Origin: Streptomyces chartreusis NRRL 3882
GTDB lineage: Bacteria; Actinomycetota; Actinomycetes; Streptomycetales; Streptomycetaceae
Assembly: GCF_900236475.1 (NCBI RefSeq)
Contig: NZ_LT963352.1
Coordinates: 3,720,001-3,784,000, forward strand
Length of the DNA stretch: 64,000 nt
Direction of reading: 5' to 3'
The translations under genes were made by a program, and so were the position numbers. The notes under the pieces were generated by a model. That model made no database searches. It had not been told where the DNA came from and saw nothing but the letters and a program-made list of their open reading frames with translations. Positions within the stretch are counted from its first letter, which is position 1; every line of letters begins with the position of its first letter. Below, piece by piece: positions 25,777-35,720 of this stretch.

Positions 25777-26414
25777 CGGCCGATCACCTTCTCCGACGCC
25801 GGTTCCGTCCCGCCGAAGGTCGAGTCGGCCTCCTGCACGACCTCGCCCTTGGAGTGGGCGACCTGCCGCTCGGTGCCGGGCGCGGCCTCGGTGACCAGGC
25901 CCCGGTAGTAGTCCTGTTCGTCCGTGCCCGGGTAGATGGCGTGGGGCGTGTCGACCATGCCCTCCTCCAGGCCGGCGAGCAGCTGCTCCTTGGTGTAGAT
26001 GAGGTTGGCCCGGCTGGAGTCGGCGAGCTCGAACTCGTTCGTCATCGTCAGCGCGCGCGTGGGGCACGCCTCGATGCACAGGCCGCACAGGATGCAGCGG
26101 GCGTAGTTGATCTGGTAGACGCGGCCGTACCGCTCGCCCGGCGAGTAGCGCTCCTCGTCGGTGTTGTCCGCGCCCTCCACGTAGATCGCGTCGGCGGGGC
26201 AGGCCCACGCGCACAGTTCACAGCCGACGCACTTCTCCAGGCCGTCCGGATGGCGGTTGAGCTGGTGCCGTCCGTGGAAGCGCGGAGCCGTGGTCTTCTG
26301 CTGCTCCGGATACTGCTCGGTCAGCCGCTTCTTGAACATGGCCTTGAAGGTCACGCCGAAGCCGGCCACCGGGTTCTGGAAACCGGGCTTGGTGTCCTTC
26401 GGTTCCTCAGCCAT
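25773..26414 (-). CDS. nuoI: NADH-quinone oxidoreductase subunit I (2x[4Fe-4S])
   Basis: A 213-residue peripheral-arm subunit that holds clusters N6a and N6b. Both motifs are complete: CVGCELCAWACP and CILCGLCIEACP. The ATG at 26414 is preceded by AAAGGAGG, which settles the start against an upstream in-frame ATG at 26486. The C-terminal 45 residues after the ferredoxin fold are acidic and Ser/Gly-rich, an actinobacterial-type extension. It overlaps the end of nuoH by 8 bases and nuoJ by 4. Confidence 0.97.
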   Translation of the reverse strand: MAEEPKDTKPGFQNPVAGFGVTFKAMFKKRLTEQYPEQQKTTAPRFHGRHQLNRHPDGLEKCVGCELCAWACPADAIYVEGADNTDEERYSPGERYGRVYQINYARCILCGLCIEACPTRALTMTNEFELADSSRANLIYTKEQLLAGLEEGMVDTPHAIYPGTDEQDYYRGLVTEAAPGTERQVAHSKGEVVQEADSTFGGTEPASEKVIGR

Positions 26415-27783
26415 CGGACGCCTCCTTTCCATCCGTAGTTCCGCCCAGAGATCCGTCACTCTGAGTATCGGGCCCACCACTGACAATCAGCTCCCGCTCA
26501 CCGCGAGGGCGGCGTCGCGGAACCGGTGGAAGCTCCTGCCCCGGCAGTGGCGGTACGGGGAATCCGCCCGCCATCGGGTCGAAGGCGGCCGGGGTCTCGG
26601 CCGGCTGTTCGGCCTGCTTCGTCTTCTCGCGGAACATGTCGACGACGAAGGAGAGCACCAGCAGGGCCAGGACGCCGCCGCCGACGTAGAGGGCGATGTC
26701 GGCGAAGTCGTAGCCCTCGTTCCTGAAGGCCCGCACGCTGGCGACGAGCATCAGCCAGACCAGCGAGACCGGGATGAGGACCTTCCAGCCGAGCTTCATC
26801 AGCTGGTCGTAGCGGACGCGGGGGAGCGTGCCGCGGATCCAGATGAACATGAACAGCAGCAGCTGGACCTTGACCGTGAACCAGAGCATCGGCCACCAGC
26901 CGTGGTTCGCGCCCTCCCAGAAGGTGCTGATCGGCCAGGGGGCCCGCCAGCCGCCGAGGAACAGCGTCGTGGCGACGGCCGAGACGGTCACCATGTTGAC
27001 GTACTCGGCGAGCATGAACATCGCGAACTTGATCGACGAGTACTCGGTGTTGAAGCCGCCGACGAGGTCGCCCTCGGACTCCGGCATGTCGAACGGGGCG
27101 CGGTTGGTCTCGCCGACCATCGTCACGATGTAGATGACGAAGGAGAGCGGCAGCAGCAGGATGTACCAGCGGTCGGCCTGCTGCTCGACGATCGTCGACG
27201 TCGACATCGACCCCGAGTAGAGGAACACGGAGGCGAAGGCGGCGCCCATCGCGATCTCGTACGAGATCATCTGCGCGCAGGACCGCAGACCGCCCAGCAA
27301 CGGATACGTCGATCCGGAGCTCCAGCCCGCCAGCACGATGCCGTAGATGCCGACGGAGGCGACCGCGAGGATGTAGAGCATCGCGATCGGGAGGTCGGTG
27401 AGCTGCATCGTGGTGCGGTGGCCGAAGATCGAGATCTCGTTGCCGGCCGGGCCGAAGGGGATCACCGCGATCGCCATGAAGGCCGGGATGGCCGCGACGA
27501 TCGGCGCGAGGACGTACACCGCCTTGTCCGCGCGCTTGACGATGACGTCTTCCTTGAGCATCAGCTTGATGCCGTCGGCGAGCGACTGGAGCATGCCCCA
27601 GGGGCCGTGCCGGTTGGGGCCGATGCGCAGCTGCATCCAGGCGACGACCTTGCGCTCCATGACGATGGAGATCAGCACGGTCACCATCAGGAAGGCGAAG
27701 CAGAACACCGCCTTGATGACGACCAGCCACCAGGGGTCGGTGCCGAACATCGAGAGGTCTTCAGCGGCGAGGTACGGGCTCAT
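26407..27783 (-). CDS. nuoH: NADH-quinone oxidoreductase subunit H
   Basis: A 458-residue, eight-helix membrane subunit at the junction with the peripheral arm, forming part of the quinone chamber. It has ERKVVAWMQLRIGPNRHGPWG, the GETNRAPFDMPESEGDLVGGFNTEYSS loop (given as two parts in the family) and the WIRGTLPRVRYDQLMKLGWK loop. The C-terminal 75 residues are a Pro/Gly/Arg-rich hydrophilic tail not needed for the core fold. ATG at 27783 overlaps nuoG by 4 bases. Confidence 0.97.
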   Translation of the reverse strand: MSPYLAAEDLSMFGTDPWWLVVIKAVFCFAFLMVTVLISIVMERKVVAWMQLRIGPNRHGPWGMLQSLADGIKLMLKEDVIVKRADKAVYVLAPIVAAIPAFMAIAVIPFGPAGNEISIFGHRTTMQLTDLPIAMLYILAVASVGIYGIVLAGWSSGSTYPLLGGLRSCAQMISYEIAMGAAFASVFLYSGSMSTSTIVEQQADRWYILLLPLSFVIYIVTMVGETNRAPFDMPESEGDLVGGFNTEYSSIKFAMFMLAEYVNMVTVSAVATTLFLGGWRAPWPISTFWEGANHGWWPMLWFTVKVQLLLFMFIWIRGTLPRVRYDQLMKLGWKVLIPVSLVWLMLVASVRAFRNEGYDFADIALYVGGGVLALLVLSFVVDMFREKTKQAEQPAETPAAFDPMAGGFPVPPLPGQELPPVPRRRPRGERELIVSGGPDTQSDGSLGGTTDGKEASDG

Positions 27784-30284
27784 GCCTCCACCTCCTTGGG
27801 GGCCTCGCCGGCGAGGGTCGCCGGGCCGATGCGGACGAGGGAGCCGGGCCGCGCCCCGGTGTCGGAGGCGACGCCGCCGCCGGTGGAGTTCAGCGGGAGC
27901 CACACCACCCGGTCGGGCATCTCACTGATCTGGAGGGGGAGTTCGACGACTCCCCGGGGGCCGGCCACCGCGAGGAGGTCGCCGTCCTTGACGCCCGCCT
28001 CGGCGGCCGTCGCGGCCGACAGGCGAGCGCGTGCGGCGTGCCGGGTGCCGGCGAGCGCCTCGTCGCCCTGCTGGAGGACGCCCTGGTCGAGCAGCAGCCG
28101 GTGGCCTGCGAGCACGGCCTCACCGGCGGCCGGACGGGGCAGGGCGCCCGCCGTCTCCAGGGGTTCGGTGGCGCGCGGGCCGTCCCAGGCGCCGAGCCGG
28201 TCGATCTCCGCCCGAACGGTGCGCAGATCGGGCAGACCGAGGTGGACGTCCATGGCGTCGGCCAGCATCTGCAGCACGCGCGCGTCGGTGGGCGCGAGGC
28301 GGCGGGTCATCTGGTCGGGCTTGAGCGCGGCCTCGAAGAAGCGGACCCGGCCTTCCCAGTTGAGGAAGGTGCCGGCCTTCTCGGCGACCGCGCTGACGGG
28401 CAGCACGACGTCGGCCTTGCGGGTGATCTCGCCGGGCCGCAGTTCGAGCGAGACCAGGAAGCCGACCTCGTCGAGTGCCGCACGCGCGCGTGCCGGGTCG
28501 GGCAGGTCGGCGATCTCGACGCCCGCCACCAGCAGGGCCTGGAGCTCGCCGGTCGCGGCGGCCTCCACGATCTGGCCGGTGTCGCGGCCGTAGCGGTGCG
28601 GGAGGCCTGCCACGCCCCAGACGGTGGCGACCTCGTCACGCGCGCGTGGATCGGTGGCCGGACGCCCGCCCGGCAGCAGCGACGGCAGGGCACCCGCCTC
28701 GATGGCGCCGCGTTCCCCGGCCCGGCGCGGGATCCACGCCAGCCGGGCACCGGTCGCGGAGGCGGTGCGTACGGCGGCGGTCAGACCGCCGGCCACCGCG
28801 GCCAGCCGCTCGCCGACGACGATCACCGCACCCTCGGCGCGCAGCGCCTCGGCGGCCGCGGCGCCGTCGCCCTCCAGGCCGACGTTGCTCGCGAGCGCGT
28901 CCAGCCACTCGGTCTCGGTGCCGGGGGCGGCCGGCAGCAGCGTCCCGCCGGCCTTCTCCAGACCGCGCGTGGCGTGCGTGGCCAGGGAGAAGACCTTCTG
29001 CCCGTGCTTGCGCCAGGCCTTGCGCAGCCGCAGGAAGACGCCGGGCGCCTCCTCCTCCGCCTCGAAACCGACCAGCAGGACGGCGGGGGCCTTCTCCAGC
29101 GCGGTGTACGTGACGCCCGTACCGTCGAGGTCCCGGCCGCGCCCGGCGACCTGGGCGGCGAGGAAGTCGGCCTCCTCGCTGCTGTGCACGCGCGCGCGGA
29201 AGTCGATGTCGTTGGTGTCGAGCGCCACGCGCGCGAACTTGCTGTACGCGTAGGCGTCCTCGATGGTGAGCCGGCCGCCGGTCAGCACCCCGGTGCGGCC
29301 CCGGGAGGCCAGCAGCCCCTGGGCCGCGATCTGGAGCGCCTCCGGCCAGGAGGCCGGTTCGAGGTCGCCCTCGGCGTTGCGCACCAAGGGGGTCTCCAAC
29401 CGGTCCCGCTGCTGCGCGTACCGGAACGCGAAGCGCCCCTTGTCGCAGATCCACTCCTCGTTGACCTCGGGGTCGTCGGCGGCGAGCCGCCGCATGACCT
29501 TGCCGCGCCGGTGGTCGGTGCGCGTGGCACAGCCACCGGAGCAGTGCTCGCACACCGACGGCGAGGAGACCAGGTCGAAGGGGCGGGAGCGGAATCGGTA
29601 CGCCGCCGAGGTCAGCGCACCCACCGGGCAGATCTGGATGGTGTTGCCGGAGAAGTACGACTCGAACGGGTCGCCCTCGCCGGTGCCGACCTGCTGGAGC
29701 GCGCCCCGCTCGATCAACTCGATCATCGGGTCGCCCGCGACCTGGTTGGAGAACCGGGTGCAGCGGGCGCACAGCACGCACCGCTCGCGGTCGAGCAGCA
29801 CCTGTGTGGAGATCGGGACGGGCTTCTCGTAGGTCCGCTTGCGGCCCTCGAAGCGGGACTCGGCGTCGCCGTGCGACATGGCCTGGTTCTGCAGCGGGCA
29901 CTCGCCGCCCTTGTCGCAGACCGGGCAGTCCAGCGGGTGGTTGATGAGCAGGAGCTCCATCACACCCTTCTGGGCCTTCTCGGCGACCGGCGAGGTGAGG
30001 TGGGTCTTGACCACCATCCCGTCGGTGCAGGTGATGGTGCAGGACGCCATGGGCTTGCGCTGGCCCTCGACCTCGACGATGCACTGCCGGCAGGCGCCGG
30101 CCGGGTCGAGGAGGGGGTGGTCGCAGAACCGGGGGATCTCGATGCCGAGCTGTTCGGCGGCCCGGATGACCAGGGTGCCCTTGGGCACGCTGATCTCGAT
30201 GCCGTCGATCGTCAGCGTCACGAGGTCCTCCGGCGGGACCGCCGCCTCTCCCCCACCCGCGGGAGCGTTGGTGGTCACGGTCAT
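27780..30284 (-). CDS. nuoG: NADH-quinone oxidoreductase subunit G
   Basis: An 834-residue iron-sulfur subunit of the peripheral arm. An N-terminal 2Fe-2S ferredoxin domain (CDHPLLDPAGACRQC) is followed by the HxxxCxxCxxxxxC region (HPLDCPVCDKGGECPLQ), the paired 4Fe-4S motif CVLCARCTRFS, and CEHCSGGCATR for the N7-type cluster. A molybdopterin-enzyme-like domain without a cofactor fills the rest. The ATG at 30284 makes an ATGA overlap with nuoF. It passes electrons from NuoEF toward NuoI/B. Confidence 0.96.
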   Translation of the reverse strand: MTVTTNAPAGGGEAAVPPEDLVTLTIDGIEISVPKGTLVIRAAEQLGIEIPRFCDHPLLDPAGACRQCIVEVEGQRKPMASCTITCTDGMVVKTHLTSPVAEKAQKGVMELLLINHPLDCPVCDKGGECPLQNQAMSHGDAESRFEGRKRTYEKPVPISTQVLLDRERCVLCARCTRFSNQVAGDPMIELIERGALQQVGTGEGDPFESYFSGNTIQICPVGALTSAAYRFRSRPFDLVSSPSVCEHCSGGCATRTDHRRGKVMRRLAADDPEVNEEWICDKGRFAFRYAQQRDRLETPLVRNAEGDLEPASWPEALQIAAQGLLASRGRTGVLTGGRLTIEDAYAYSKFARVALDTNDIDFRARVHSSEEADFLAAQVAGRGRDLDGTGVTYTALEKAPAVLLVGFEAEEEAPGVFLRLRKAWRKHGQKVFSLATHATRGLEKAGGTLLPAAPGTETEWLDALASNVGLEGDGAAAAEALRAEGAVIVVGERLAAVAGGLTAAVRTASATGARLAWIPRRAGERGAIEAGALPSLLPGGRPATDPRARDEVATVWGVAGLPHRYGRDTGQIVEAAATGELQALLVAGVEIADLPDPARARAALDEVGFLVSLELRPGEITRKADVVLPVSAVAEKAGTFLNWEGRVRFFEAALKPDQMTRRLAPTDARVLQMLADAMDVHLGLPDLRTVRAEIDRLGAWDGPRATEPLETAGALPRPAAGEAVLAGHRLLLDQGVLQQGDEALAGTRHAARARLSAATAAEAGVKDGDLLAVAGPRGVVELPLQISEMPDRVVWLPLNSTGGGVASDTGARPGSLVRIGPATLAGEAPKEVEA

Positions 30285-31627
30285 GCGTTCACCTCCGTGC
30301 GGTCGGCCCAGGCCGTCGACTTGGCCGGGTCGAAGGGGCAGCCCCGGCCCGTGATGTGCTGCTCGTACTCCTCGCGGAAGTACTTGAGCGAGGAGAAGAT
30401 CGGCGAGGCGGCGCCGTCGCCGAGGGCGCAGAAGGACTTGCCGTTGATGTTGTCGGCGATGTCGTTCAGCTTGTCGAGGTCGGACATGCGTCCCTTGCCG
30501 GCCTCGATGTCGCGCAGCAACTGCACGAGCCAGTAGGTCCCTTCGCGGCAGGGCGTGCACTTGCCGCAGGACTCGTGGGCGTAGAACTCCGTCCAGCGCG
30601 TCACGGCCCGCACCACGCAGGTCGTCTCGTCGAAGCACTGGAGAGCTTTGGTGCCGAGCATGGAACCCGCGGCGCCCACTCCTTCGTAATCAAGAGGGAC
30701 GTCGAGATGCTCGTCGGTGAACATCGGGGTCGAGGAGCCCCCCGGCGTCCAGAACTTGAGGCGGTGCCCGGGGCGCATCCCGCCGCTCATGTCGAGGAGC
30801 TGGCGGAGCGTGATCCCGAGCGGCGCCTCGTACTGGCCGGGGCTGGCGACATGGCCGGACAGGGAGTAGAGCGTGAAGCCGGGCGACTTCTCACTCCCCA
30901 TCGACCGGAACCATTCCTTGCCCCGCTGCATGATCGCGGGAACCGACGCGATCGACTCGACGTTGTTCACCACAGTCGGGCACGCGTAGAGGCCCGCGAC
31001 GGCAGGGAAGGGGGGACGAAGCCGCGGTTGACCCCGGCGGCCTTCGAGCGAGTCCAGCAGTGCGGTCTCCTCACCGCAGATGTACGCGCCCGCGCCCGCG
31101 TGCACGGTGATGTCGAGGTCGAGTCCGCTGCCCAGGATGTTCTCGCCGAGGAAGCCCGCCTCGTACGCCTCGCGCACGGCAGAGTGCAACCGCCGCAGCA
31201 CTGGGACGACTTCACCACGCAGATAGATGAACGCATGCGACGACCTGATGGCGTAACACGCGATGATCATGCCCTCGATGAGGCTGTGCGGGTTCGCGAA
31301 GAGGAGCGGGATGTCCTTGCACGTCCCCGGCTCCGACTCGTCGGCGTTGACAACAAGATAGTGCGGCTTGCCGTCCCCCTGGGGAATGAACTGCCACTTC
31401 ATGCCCGTGGGGAATCCCGCGCCGCCGCGCCCGCGCAGACCGGATTCCTTGACGTACGCGATCACGTCGTCCGGCGACATGGCGAGCGCCTTGCGAAGCC
31501 CCTCGTACCCGTCGTGCCGCCGGTACACGTCCAGCGTCCAGGACCTGTCCTCGTCCCAGAAGGCCGACAGCACCGGTGCGAGCAGCTTCTCGGGGCTCAT
31601 GTCTTTCAGCTCGGGTGCCAAGGTCAT
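30281..31627 (-). CDS. nuoF: NADH-quinone oxidoreductase subunit F (NADH- and FMN-binding)
   Basis: A 448-residue subunit that oxidises NADH. It has the FMN/NADH-binding glycine-rich loop LRGRGGAGFPTGMKW, the second loop GAGAYICGEETALLDSLEG, and the N3 cluster motif ESCGKCTPCREG. Two starts compete: GTG 31630 (GTGA overlap with nuoE) and ATG 31627 (TGATG overlap). The latter leaves better spacing after GGAGGGGG and is used here. It works with NuoE and NuoG as the electron-input module. Confidence 0.97.
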   Translation of the reverse strand: MTLAPELKDMSPEKLLAPVLSAFWDEDRSWTLDVYRRHDGYEGLRKALAMSPDDVIAYVKESGLRGRGGAGFPTGMKWQFIPQGDGKPHYLVVNADESEPGTCKDIPLLFANPHSLIEGMIIACYAIRSSHAFIYLRGEVVPVLRRLHSAVREAYEAGFLGENILGSGLDLDITVHAGAGAYICGEETALLDSLEGRRGQPRLRPPFPAVAGLYACPTVVNNVESIASVPAIMQRGKEWFRSMGSEKSPGFTLYSLSGHVASPGQYEAPLGITLRQLLDMSGGMRPGHRLKFWTPGGSSTPMFTDEHLDVPLDYEGVGAAGSMLGTKALQCFDETTCVVRAVTRWTEFYAHESCGKCTPCREGTYWLVQLLRDIEAGKGRMSDLDKLNDIADNINGKSFCALGDGAASPIFSSLKYFREEYEQHITGRGCPFDPAKSTAWADRTEVNA

Positions 31628-32538
31628 CACTCCCCCTCCTCGGCGACAGGCCCGGCCGGATCGGCGGGGCGGGGCGGATCCCCTCCATCAGGGGTGGTGG
31701 GGGGCGACGGGTGGGAGGGGTCGGAGGCCGACGTGTCCTGCGGCGCGTCGTGCGAGCTCAAGTGCTCCGTCGGTGACGGCTCGTGCGGCTTGTCGTCCCG
31801 GGGTGCCTCCCCCCGCGGATGCACCACGCGCGCGGGAGCGGACTCGCCCTTGGCGAGCTTCAGGCCGACCAGGGAGGCGGGTCCCGCGCTGCCCCCGGCT
31901 TCGACGGCCCCGTCCCGCTCGTCGGGGAAACCGGCCAGGACCCGGGCGGTTTCCTTGAAGGTGCACAGGGGCGCCCCGCGCGTGGGCGTGACCGGCCGGC
32001 CCGCGCGCAGGTCGTCGACGAGGCGCCTGGCGCTCGCCGGGGTCTGGTTGTCGAAGAACTCCCAGTTGACCATCACGACCGGCGCGAAGTCGCAGGCGGC
32101 GTTGCACTCGATGTGCTCCAGGGTGACCTTGCCGTCTTCGGTGGTCTCGCCGTTGCCGACGCCCAGGTGTTCCTGGAGCTCCTCGAAGATCGCGTCCCCG
32201 CCCATCACGGCGCACAGGGTGTTGGTGCACACCCCGACCTGGTAGTCACCGCTCGGCCGGCGCCGGTACATCGTGTAGAAGGTGGCGACGGCGGTGACCT
32301 CGGCCGTGGTCAGGCCGAGCATGTCCGCGCAGAACTGCATGCCGGTGCGCGTGACGTGCCCCTCCTCGGACTGCACGAGGTGCAGCAGCGGCAGGAGGGC
32401 GGAGCGGGAGTCCGGGTAGCGGGCGATGATCTCGCGCGCGTCCGTCTCCAGACGGGCGCGGACGTCGTCCGGGTAGGCGGGTGCGGGCAGTTCGGGCATG
32501 CCCAGGCTGACGCCCCGCTCGGAAGAAGAGGTGGTCAC
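31627..32538 (-). CDS. nuoE: NADH-quinone oxidoreductase subunit E, with Pro-rich C-terminal extension
   Basis: A 303-residue protein. Residues 15-190 are the thioredoxin-like 2Fe-2S subunit, with VGVCTNTLCAVMGG and ECNAACDFAPVVMVN supplying the four cluster cysteines. About 110 further residues are disordered-looking, rich in Pro, Ser, Asp and Glu, and are absent from the usual 160-200-residue NuoE. The GTG at 32538 overlaps the nuoD stop (GTGA). The N1a cluster it carries faces NuoF. The tail has no recognisable motif. Confidence 0.96.
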   Translation of the reverse strand: MTTSSSERGVSLGMPELPAPAYPDDVRARLETDAREIIARYPDSRSALLPLLHLVQSEEGHVTRTGMQFCADMLGLTTAEVTAVATFYTMYRRRPSGDYQVGVCTNTLCAVMGGDAIFEELQEHLGVGNGETTEDGKVTLEHIECNAACDFAPVVMVNWEFFDNQTPASARRLVDDLRAGRPVTPTRGAPLCTFKETARVLAGFPDERDGAVEAGGSAGPASLVGLKLAKGESAPARVVHPRGEAPRDDKPHEPSPTEHLSSHDAPQDTSASDPSHPSPPTTPDGGDPPRPADPAGPVAEEGE

Positions 32539-33857
32539 CGGTCGACGCCTCCCATCACGGGGTCGATGGACGCGACGGCGACGATGACGTCGGCGACCTG
32601 GCCGCCCTCGCACATCGCCGCCATGGCCTGAAGGTTGGTGAAGGACGGGTCGCGGAAGTGGACCCGGTAGGGGCGGGTGCCGCCGTCGGAGACGACGTGC
32701 ACCCCGAGTTCGCCCTTGGGCGACTCGACCGCCGCGTAGGCCTGTCCCGGCGGGACGCGGAAGCCCTCGGTGACCAGCTTGAAGTGGTGGATCAGGGCCT
32801 CCATGGAGGTGCCCATGATCTTCTTGATGTGGTCGAGGGAGTTGCCGAGGCCGTCGGGCCCCAGGGCGAGCTGGGCCGGCCAGGCGATCTTCTTGTCGGC
32901 GACCATGACCGGGCCGGGCTGCAGCCGGTCCAGGCACTGCTCGACGATCCTGAGCGACTGCCGCATCTCCTCCAGGCGGATGAGGAAGCGGCCGTAGGCG
33001 TCACAGGTGTCGGCGGTCGGGATGTCGAAGTCGTACGTCTCGTAGCCGCAGTAGGGCTGCGTCTTGCGCAGGTCGTGCGGCAGGCCGGTGGAACGCAGGA
33101 TCGGGCCGGTGGCGCCGAGGGCCATGCAGCCGGCCAGGTCGAGGTAGCCGATGTCCTGCATGCGGGCCTTGAAGATGGGGTTCCCGGTGGCGAGCTTGTC
33201 GTACTCCGGGAGGTTCTTCTTCATCTTCTTCACGAACTCGCGGATCTGGTCCACCGCGCCGGGCGGCAGGTCCTGGGCGAGTCCGCCGGGGCGGATGTAC
33301 GCGTGGTTCATCCGCAGGCCGGTGATCAGCTCGTAGATGTCGAGAATGAGTTCACGATCACGGAATCCGTAGATCATGATCGTGGTGGCGCCGAGCTCCA
33401 TGCCGCCGGTGGCGATGCACACCAGGTGCGAGGAGAGCCGGTTCAGCTCCATCAGGAGCACGCGGATGATCGAGGCCCGGTCCGGGATCTGGTCCTCGAT
33501 GCCGAGGAGCTTCTCGACCCCGAGGCAGTACGCCGTCTCGTTGAAGAACGGCGTCAGGTAGTCCATGCGCGTCACGAACGTGGTGCCCTGCGTCCACGTC
33601 CGGTACTCGAGGTTCTTCTCGATGCCGGTGTGCAGGTAGCCGATGCCGCAGCGGGCCTCGGTGACGGTCTCGCCCTCGATCTCCAGGATCAGGCGGAGCA
33701 CGCCGTGCGTGGACGGGTGCTGCGGGCCCATGTTGACGACGATGCGCTCGTCGTCGGCCCGGGCCGCGGACTGGACGACCTCGTCCCAGTCGCCGCCGGT
33801 GACGGTGTAGACGGTGCCCTCGGTGGTCTCGCGAGGGGAGGCGTGCGACGTGCTCAT
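32535..33857 (-). CDS. nuoD: NADH-quinone oxidoreductase subunit D
   Basis: A 440-residue subunit of the quinone-binding module, related to hydrogenase large subunits. It shows VNMGPQHPSTHGVLRL with the quinone-site His, RCGIGYLHTGIEKN, and the C-terminal DPVMGGVDR. The cysteine ligands of hydrogenases are absent, as expected. The ATG at 33857 overlaps the nuoC stop (ATGA). Confidence 0.97.
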   Translation of the reverse strand: MSTSHASPRETTEGTVYTVTGGDWDEVVQSAARADDERIVVNMGPQHPSTHGVLRLILEIEGETVTEARCGIGYLHTGIEKNLEYRTWTQGTTFVTRMDYLTPFFNETAYCLGVEKLLGIEDQIPDRASIIRVLLMELNRLSSHLVCIATGGMELGATTIMIYGFRDRELILDIYELITGLRMNHAYIRPGGLAQDLPPGAVDQIREFVKKMKKNLPEYDKLATGNPIFKARMQDIGYLDLAGCMALGATGPILRSTGLPHDLRKTQPYCGYETYDFDIPTADTCDAYGRFLIRLEEMRQSLRIVEQCLDRLQPGPVMVADKKIAWPAQLALGPDGLGNSLDHIKKIMGTSMEALIHHFKLVTEGFRVPPGQAYAAVESPKGELGVHVVSDGGTRPYRVHFRDPSFTNLQAMAAMCEGGQVADVIVAVASIDPVMGGVDR

Positions 33858-34593
33858 GAGTACGACCTCCGCTGGTCCGGAGCCGGGATCTGGGCGCCCT
33901 TGTACTCGACGGGGATGCCGCCGAGGGGATAGTCCTTGCGCTGCGGAAAGCCCTGCCAGTCGTCCGGCATCATGATCCGCGTCAGGGCGGGGTGGCCGTC
34001 GAAGACGATGCCGAAGAAGTCGTACGTCTCGCGCTCGTGCCAGTCGTTCGTCGGATAGACCGAGAACAGCGACGGGATGTGCGGGTCGCTGTCGGGGCAG
34101 CTGACCTCCAGGCGGATCACCCGGTTGTGGGTGATCGAGCGCAGGTGGTAGACGGCGTGCAGCTCGCGGCCCTTGTCGTTCGGGTAGTGGACGCCGCTGA
34201 CGCCGGTGCACAGCTCGAAGCGCAGGGCCGGGTCGTCGCGCAGGGTGCGGGCGACGCGGACCAGGTGCTCGCGTTCGATGTGGAAGGTCAGCTCGTCGCG
34301 GTCGACGACCGTCTTCTCGATGGCGTTCTCAGGGAGGAGTCCCTGCTCCTCCAGGGCGCCCTCCAGCTCGTCGGCGACCTCGTCGAACCATCCGCCGTAG
34401 GGGCGGGTCGCCGGTCCCGGGAGCCGGACCGAGCGGACCAGGCCGCCGTAGCCGGAGGTGTCGCCGCCGTTCTCGGCGCCGAACATGCCGCGCTGGACGC
34501 GGATCTCCTCGCCGCCCTCACCGCGCTGGCCAGGGAGGTTCGACGCGCTGAGGTCCTTCTCGGGGTTCGCGCCGTTGGCGCCGTTCGCGTCGC

Positions 34594-34597
<4 letters not shown>
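33854..34597 (-). CDS. nuoC: NADH-quinone oxidoreductase subunit C
   Basis: A 247-residue peripheral-arm subunit (30-kDa type), separate from NuoD here. The family signature ERETYDFFGIVFDGHPALTRI is near residue 195, followed by the QGFPQRKDYPLGG end. The first 85 residues are an Asn/Gly-rich and acidic extension. The GTG at 34597 overlaps the nuoB stop (GTGA). Confidence 0.96.
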
Positions 34598-35148
<551 letters not shown>

Positions 35149-35161
35149 GACTTGTGGCCCC

Positions 35162-35521
35162 TCAGTCCCATTCCAGGCCGCCGCGCCGCCATACGTACGC
35201 GTACGCGACGAAGACGGTGAGCACGAAGAGCAGCATCTCCACGAGCCCGAAAATCCCCAGGGCGTCGAAGGTGACGGCCCAGGGATAGAGGAAGACGATC
35301 TCGATGTCGAAGACGATGAAGAGCATCGCCGTCAGGTAGTACTTGATGGGGAAGCGCCCGCCGCCGGCCGGCGTGGGGGTCGGCTCGATTCCGCACTCGT
35401 AGGCCTCGAGCTTGGCCCGGTTGTACCGCTTGGGCCCGATCAACGTGGCCATGACCACGGAGAAGATCGCAAAGCCTGCCCCGAGGGCTCCCAGTACGAG
35501 GATGGGCGCATAAGCGTTCAC
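35162..35521 (-). CDS. nuoA: NADH-quinone oxidoreductase subunit A
   Basis: A 119-residue, three-helix membrane subunit, first gene of the nuo operon. It contains KLEAYECGIEPTP with the loop Cys and the FDIEIVFLYPWAV helix. The GTG at 35521 is the likely start. The operon reads nuoA to nuoN in canonical order with mostly 4-base overlaps, so one transcript probably serves all 14 genes. The control region is upstream (35522-35760). Confidence 0.97.
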   Translation of the reverse strand: MNAYAPILVLGALGAGFAIFSVVMATLIGPKRYNRAKLEAYECGIEPTPTPAGGGRFPIKYYLTAMLFIVFDIEIVFLYPWAVTFDALGIFGLVEMLLFVLTVFVAYAYVWRRGGLEWD

Positions 35522-35628
35522 CGCTCCTCGCTCCTCTCAGTCGGCACTGACTGCTGGCGGTTTGCGTCGGGCTCACATCCGCCCCACCTGTCCCGCGAAC
35601 CCCGCCCGCCCCGGCGAAGATCGGGAAC

Positions 35629-35646
35629 ATGTGAAGCAGGTCACAA
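35629..35646. promoter_or_regulatory. Rex/Crp-like palindrome upstream of nuoA
   Basis: TGTGA-AGCAGG-TCACA at 35630-35645 is a perfect TGTGA-N6-TCACA palindrome, extended to ATGTGAA-GCAG-GTCACAA. It differs at two specified positions from the Rex operator pattern TTGTGAA-N4-TTCACAA. It also fits the Crp pattern. In S. coelicolor, Rex, an NADH/NAD+ sensor, is known to bind upstream of nuo and cyd genes. It lies about 110 bases upstream of the nuoA GTG. Which factor binds is inference. Confidence 0.6.
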
Positions 35647-35678
35647 GCCCAACCGCGTGCATCTTATGCCCGACGCTC

Positions 35679-35720
35679 TGTGATCTGCGACACGGGGTAT
35701 TGCACAAGCTTTGTGATCTC
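35679..35720. promoter_or_regulatory. paired TGTGATCT half-sites upstream of nuoA
   Basis: Two direct copies of TGTGATCT start at 35679 and 35712, 33 bases (three helical turns) apart. The first is part of GTGATCTGCGACAC (35680-35693), which fits the Streptomyces Crp consensus GTG-N6-GNCAC. They lie beyond the Rex-like palindrome and may be extra binding sites for the same or a second regulator. Confidence 0.4.
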
